Source: CAYZJB01 sp964602985
GTDB taxonomy: Bacteria > CLD3 > SB21
Assembly: GCA_964602985.1 (NCBI GenBank)
Contig: CAZRTJ010000008.1
Coordinates: 56,277 to 120,276, forward strand
Direction of reading: 5' to 3'
Length of the DNA stretch: 64,000 nucleotides
In this document: in pieces, positions 61,822 through 64,000 of the stretch
Layout: the number at the start of each line of letters is the position of its first letter
Numbering within the stretch: position 1 is the stretch's first letter
Notes under the pieces: model-generated
What the model saw: only the letters and a program-made list of their open reading frames with translations
What the model was told of the DNA's origin: nothing
The model's database searches: none
Position numbers and translations under genes: made by a program

Positions 61822-61981
61822 ACAGCGGCGCACAGAATCCCGATGCAATCGGGATGAGCACGCCGGACGCGTAACGCCTTTGATAAGACCAAATCAAAAC
61901 TCAAACGCCTACGATTCATAGCACGAACCCAAATCTGTGAACTCCCCAGCGTCACGCGGCATGTCTGACGGCGTGTTATGC
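61822..61981 (-). repeat. attC-like inverted repeat C
   Basis: Right core GTTATGC (61975-61981) preceded by TGACGGCGT. Internal arms GCGTAACGC (61852 region) and GCGTCACGC (61950 region) pair with one mismatch, and the block AGCACGCCGGACGCG is shared with repeat D. It begins 22 bp after the HicB stop on the minus strand. The left core is degenerate. Confidence 0.6.
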
Positions 61982-62003
61982 GATGTCGGGCTGGCCGTTG
62001 AGT

Positions 62004-62213
62004 CTAGGCGTAATGGAGCCGGCCCTTGGGCTCTGGAATTTCCCGGCCTAGATTTCGAGCGGTTTCGATCCATTCTTGAGCTACGACTTCTACGTTTTTT
62101 AAAGCCTCATGATAACTCACACCATCCGCGGCACATCCAGGCAATTCCGGAATCTCCGCCACATATGCTTGGTCCTCTTCACTCCAAAAGATGATCACTT
62201 CATACTTAGACAT
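62004..62213 (-). CDS. hicB: HicB-like antitoxin
   Basis: About 69 residues: YEVIIFWSEEDQAYVAEIPELPGC followed by SYHEALKNVEVVAQEWIETA, the partial RNase-H-like HicB fold without the C-terminal DNA-binding domain. It neutralises HicA. ATG 62213 overlaps the hicA stop; TTG 62228 is possible. The type II pair lies between two attC-like repeats. Confidence 0.85.
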   Translation of the reverse strand: MSKYEVIIFWSEEDQAYVAEIPELPGCAADGVSYHEALKNVEVVAQEWIETARNLGREIPEPKGRLHYA

Positions 62214-62469
62214 CTTGGACGTCTCCAAGCTTATATTTTACTATGAGGTTACGCACTTGTTTAACTTGGTACGGTTTCGCTTTACCGCCCTGTTTAGGTT
62301 GCAAATTGACGATTTCCACTACTCCATCCCTCCACAAAATGTGATGACTACCTCTGATACGCAAATCGAATCCGAGCCTTTTAAGCAAGCCAACCAATTC
62401 ATCAAAGCCGATGTTTTGGTCGGATGTGCCGCGCAGAACTGCATTTAACGTCTTTTCGAATTTGCTCAC
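62206..62469 (-). CDS. hicA: HicA-like mRNA interferase toxin
   Basis: 87 residues with the double-stranded RNA-binding-like HicA fold: ELVGLLKRLGFDLRIRGSHHIL with the catalytic His in GSHHI, and a C-terminal KPYQVKQVRNLI. Longer at the N-terminus than typical 60-residue HicA. It cleaves mRNA when free. Located upstream of hicB with an 8 bp overlap. Confidence 0.85.
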   Translation of the reverse strand: MSKFEKTLNAVLRGTSDQNIGFDELVGLLKRLGFDLRIRGSHHILWRDGVVEIVNLQPKQGGKAKPYQVKQVRNLIVKYKLGDVQDV

Positions 62470-62551
62470 TACAGGATTCGATCGAAACAGCTCAGATCAA
62501 TTTAACCGCGTCAGGCCTCTAATACAAGCACTTGTCAGCCAGCCCGACGTC

Positions 62552-62680
62552 GCATAAAGTCCTGCCGGCAGACACCGGCGCGCGGATGGAGGCCGCAGGC
62601 CGACAGAGCACGCCGAACGCGTGACGCCCTTGATAAAACTAAATCAGAAATCAAAAGAGTTGTCTCCTGGCTCCCCGAGT
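62552..62680 (-). repeat. attC-like inverted repeat D (one end degenerate)
   Basis: Left core GCATAAA (62552-62558) then GTCCTGCCGGCAGACA, GGCCGCAGGCC (62591-62601) and GCGTGACGCCCTTGATAAAA. The first 54 bp differ from repeat F at only two positions. The expected right core next to the toxin stop is not recognisable, so this end appears decayed or truncated. Confidence 0.6.
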
Positions 62681-62683
62681 CGG

Positions 62684-62992
62684 CTATTCTGATTCGCGAG
62701 GATTATTTAAGTCGATCGCTGTCAAATTCCTTTTACCATGAATGACGGCCAAAACCTGAACGTCTCTTCCATCCAGTTGATAGATGAGCCGGTAGGAATA
62801 GACAAATACTTCACGAACGTTGGATTCATCCACTTCGGGCACTCTCCTTCCGATTTCCGGAAACTCCAGCAATTCCAGAGACTTGTCTAAGATTTCGTCG
62901 ATTACTTTTCTTGCGTAAAACCTGGAATCCTGAGCAATGTAATCGTAGATGCGTTTGAGATCTAATTTGGCCGGTATCGTCCATTTCACCAT
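62684..62992 (-). CDS. ParE/RelE-family toxin
   Basis: 102 residues: start KWTIPAKLDLKRIYDYIAQDS, then ARKVIDEILDKSLELLEFPEIGRRVPE and REVFVYSYRLIYQL, the ParE branch of the RelE superfamily (gyrase or ribosome-dependent toxins). Its ATG overlaps the antitoxin gene by 7 bp. Typical cassette cargo that stabilises arrays. Confidence 0.88.
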   Translation of the reverse strand: MVKWTIPAKLDLKRIYDYIAQDSRFYARKVIDEILDKSLELLEFPEIGRRVPEVDESNVREVFVYSYRLIYQLDGRDVQVLAVIHGKRNLTAIDLNNPRESE

Positions 62993-63165
62993 GCTTCCAT
63001 CTCTTTTTTGATCTCTTCGACCAAGAGGGTTTCACCCTTTTTCACCGCTTCCTTGCCCTTACGCACTTTGTCAATTACGTAAAGCCGATACATGATTTCA
63101 TCAATGGAAGCCGACTCGGGGAGCTTATTGATCGCATCAATGATATCGTTCTTGAGTGTATCCAT
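62986..63165 (-). CDS. Antitoxin partner of the ParE-like toxin
   Basis: 59 residues (ATG 63165-63163, TGA 62988-62986): DTLKNDIIDAINKLPESASIDEI, then RLYVIDKVRKGKEAVKKGETLLVEEI and EMEAW. The amphipathic, charged pattern KGxxxVKxGETxxxEEIKxExxxW is common in short antitoxins placed before ParE/RelE toxins. It precedes and overlaps the toxin gene by 7 bp. Confidence 0.8.
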   Translation of the reverse strand: MDTLKNDIIDAINKLPESASIDEIMYRLYVIDKVRKGKEAVKKGETLLVEEIKKEMEAW

Positions 63166-63242
63166 GATTCACCTTTACCTTTTCACAAAGTTAGGGAACC
63201 TAGTTCTGTTGGGCAAGAACGGAAATGCCGCGCGGTCATATC

Positions 63243-63422
63243 GCATAACGTCCGGCCGGCACACGACGTCGCCCGCAGTAAGGCCGCAGGCCGCACGAGG
63301 ACGACGAGTGCGGGGCGCCCTTGATAAACTCAAATCAAAAAACGAACTTCAAACCTTCATATCTCAAACCTTCATCTGTGCTCTCACTGCGCCCCGCACA
63401 AACGTGTGACGGCGTGTTATGC
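63243..63422 (-). repeat. attC-like inverted repeat E (best preserved, 180 bp)
   Basis: Left core GCATAAC (63243-63249) and right core GTTATGC (63416-63422) are perfect inverses. Inner arms CGGCACACG / CGTGTGACGG and TGCGGGGCGC (about 63310-63319) / GCGCCCCGCA (about 63389-63398) also pair. On the minus strand it begins 13 bp after the stop of the next gene and ends before the antitoxin gene, as an attC site would. The cores deviate slightly from the classical RYYYAAC/GTTRRRY. Confidence 0.65.
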
Positions 63423-63435
63423 GTCGGTGTGCGCG

Positions 63436-63942
63436 TCATTTAAGGGTGTCCGTTGCAAATGGTGTGATCTTCAAATCAAAGCACTTCAAATTCGAGAAGC
63501 CCAAACTTCCTGACACCATAACATTTGTACTATCGCACTCTATTCGTGCCGGATAAAGTAACACATGTGTCCAAGTGCTTTGCGAGCGGACATCAAATTT
63601 GGATGGCAAACTCGTTGATGAAATCGGCGAGACCATTCGACCACAGTCGTCTAATTGTATCTGAAAATCATTCGAAGACACTGTCACAGTTTGAGAACAG
63701 CCATTTGTGATTCGAAGCAATATTTTTCTTCGTATCTCAAGCTCAGTTAAGTCGTAATGAACAGTTAAGGAGTCCCAGGTCATCGTTACGCTAGAGTCAC
63801 TATTCGTGATGGACGGCGCCAATTGATTTAGAGCCTGTCGGTTGAGCTCCGCGAACATTTTGTTAGTTTCTCCTTTCCAGAAACAACTACTAAATGACAG
63901 TAGGGCAACTACACCGATAATTCTCACAGACTTAGCGCACAC
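63436..63942 (-). CDS. Cassette lipoprotein
   Basis: 168 residues from GTG 63942, or 163 from GTG 63927, which gives the more typical signal RIIGVVALLSFSSC with a lipobox. The mature part is beta-rich with three further Cys residues (NGCSQTVTV, DDCGRM, ECDSTN). No family recognised. Its start is within 5-20 bp of the repeat core at 63947, and its stop is 13 bp from repeat E, so gene plus repeat E form one complete cassette. Confidence 0.7.
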   Translation of the reverse strand: MCAKSVRIIGVVALLSFSSCFWKGETNKMFAELNRQALNQLAPSITNSDSSVTMTWDSLTVHYDLTELEIRRKILLRITNGCSQTVTVSSNDFQIQLDDCGRMVSPISSTSLPSKFDVRSQSTWTHVLLYPARIECDSTNVMVSGSLGFSNLKCFDLKITPFATDTLK

Positions 63943-63946
63943 TGAC

Positions 63947-64000
63947 GCATAACGTCCTGCCGGCAGACATCGGCGCGCGGATGGAGGCCGCAGGCCGACA
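63947..64000 (-). repeat. attC-like repeat F, cut by the window end
   Basis: GCATAAC (63947-63953), GTCCTGCCGGCAGACA and GGCCGCAGGCC repeat the left arm of repeat D with two differences in 54 bp. The rest lies beyond the window, so the array continues to the right, the direction in which the integrase would be expected. Confidence 0.6.

Larger units (their letters stand above)
60085..64000 (-). mobile_element. Probable integron gene-cassette array (partial)
   Basis: At least four units of gene(s) plus inverted repeat in the same orientation: lipoprotein (63436) with repeat E, toxin-antitoxin pair with repeat D, hicAB with repeat C, and the paralogous lipoprotein with repeat B, followed by the acetyltransferase. 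Single-orientation genes, very short gene-to-repeat distances, toxin-antitoxin pairs and an acetyltransferase are the known features of sedentary chromosomal integrons. No intI or attI is in the window, so the assignment is by structure only. Confidence 0.6.

Overview
The window (about 52% GC by eye) is chromosomal DNA from a Gram-negative bacterium, most likely of the FCB assemblage (a deep Bacteroidota, Ignavibacteria or candidate-phylum relative). It carries the very large SprA channel of the type IX secretion system, LPS heptose genes (hldD, hldE, a GT9 heptosyltransferase) and several lipoproteins. Recognisable promoters mostly look sigma70-like (TTGACT-17-TAAAAT before the microcompartment genes), so it does not look like a classical Bacteroides-type genome. 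No tRNA, rRNA or CRISPR array was seen.

Layout. 1-1836: end of mnmG, then rsmG. 1971-8747: sprA with its own promoter and terminator. 9023-14823: plus-strand operon with a radical SAM/SPASM protein, a low-molecular-weight phosphatase with a histone-like tail, a DUF3108 protein, an esterase, glgA and hldD. 14836-24326: long minus-strand run (DUF1257, DUF2997, AtuA-like, response-regulator diguanylate cyclase, macro domain, EamA transporter, esterase, TPR lipoprotein-like protein, MazG). 24491-34718: trkH, a ribosomal L33/zinc-ribbon/Trm112 cluster, a DUF4388 protein, a GlcD-like oxidase, small membrane and HD proteins, a MOT1 transporter, Sua5/TsaC and an aldo/keto reductase.

34785-37140: a compact operon of two bacterial microcompartment (BMC-H) shell genes and a sensor histidine kinase, with no encapsulated enzyme and no pentamer gene. 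The second shell gene ends in a run of ten A; a -1 slip there opens a 79-codon extension that stops 5 bp before the kinase start and looks like a Rho_N/SAP-type nucleic-acid-binding motif. I consider this the best candidate for an undescribed system here.

37131-46286: ABC exporter, LytR_C protein, small exported protein, an insertion-prone patch (IS200-like REP-associated transposase between hairpin arrays, an MNT antitoxin with truncated HEPN toxin, a restriction-enzyme remnant), a lipoprotein, and a complete serine operon serC-serA-serB. 46369-53356: threonine/serine dehydratase, hldE, two glycosyltransferases, a methyltransferase, a DUF1287 protein and purM, mostly with 1-4 nt overlaps. 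53360-59451: nth and htpG on the minus strand, then a promoter-hairpin-terminator leader, a bifunctional-nuclease family protein, a DegP-type protease and an AI-2E family permease.

59600-64000: an accessory array in which every gene is on the minus strand (lipoproteins, GNAT acetyltransferase, HicBA, ParE/RelE toxin with antitoxin), separated by long imperfect inverted repeats bounded by GCATAAC and GTTATGC. The organisation is that of an integron cassette array with attC-like sites; the integrase would lie to the right of the window. One cassette lipoprotein has a clear paralogue at 27.9-28.3 kb, outside the array.
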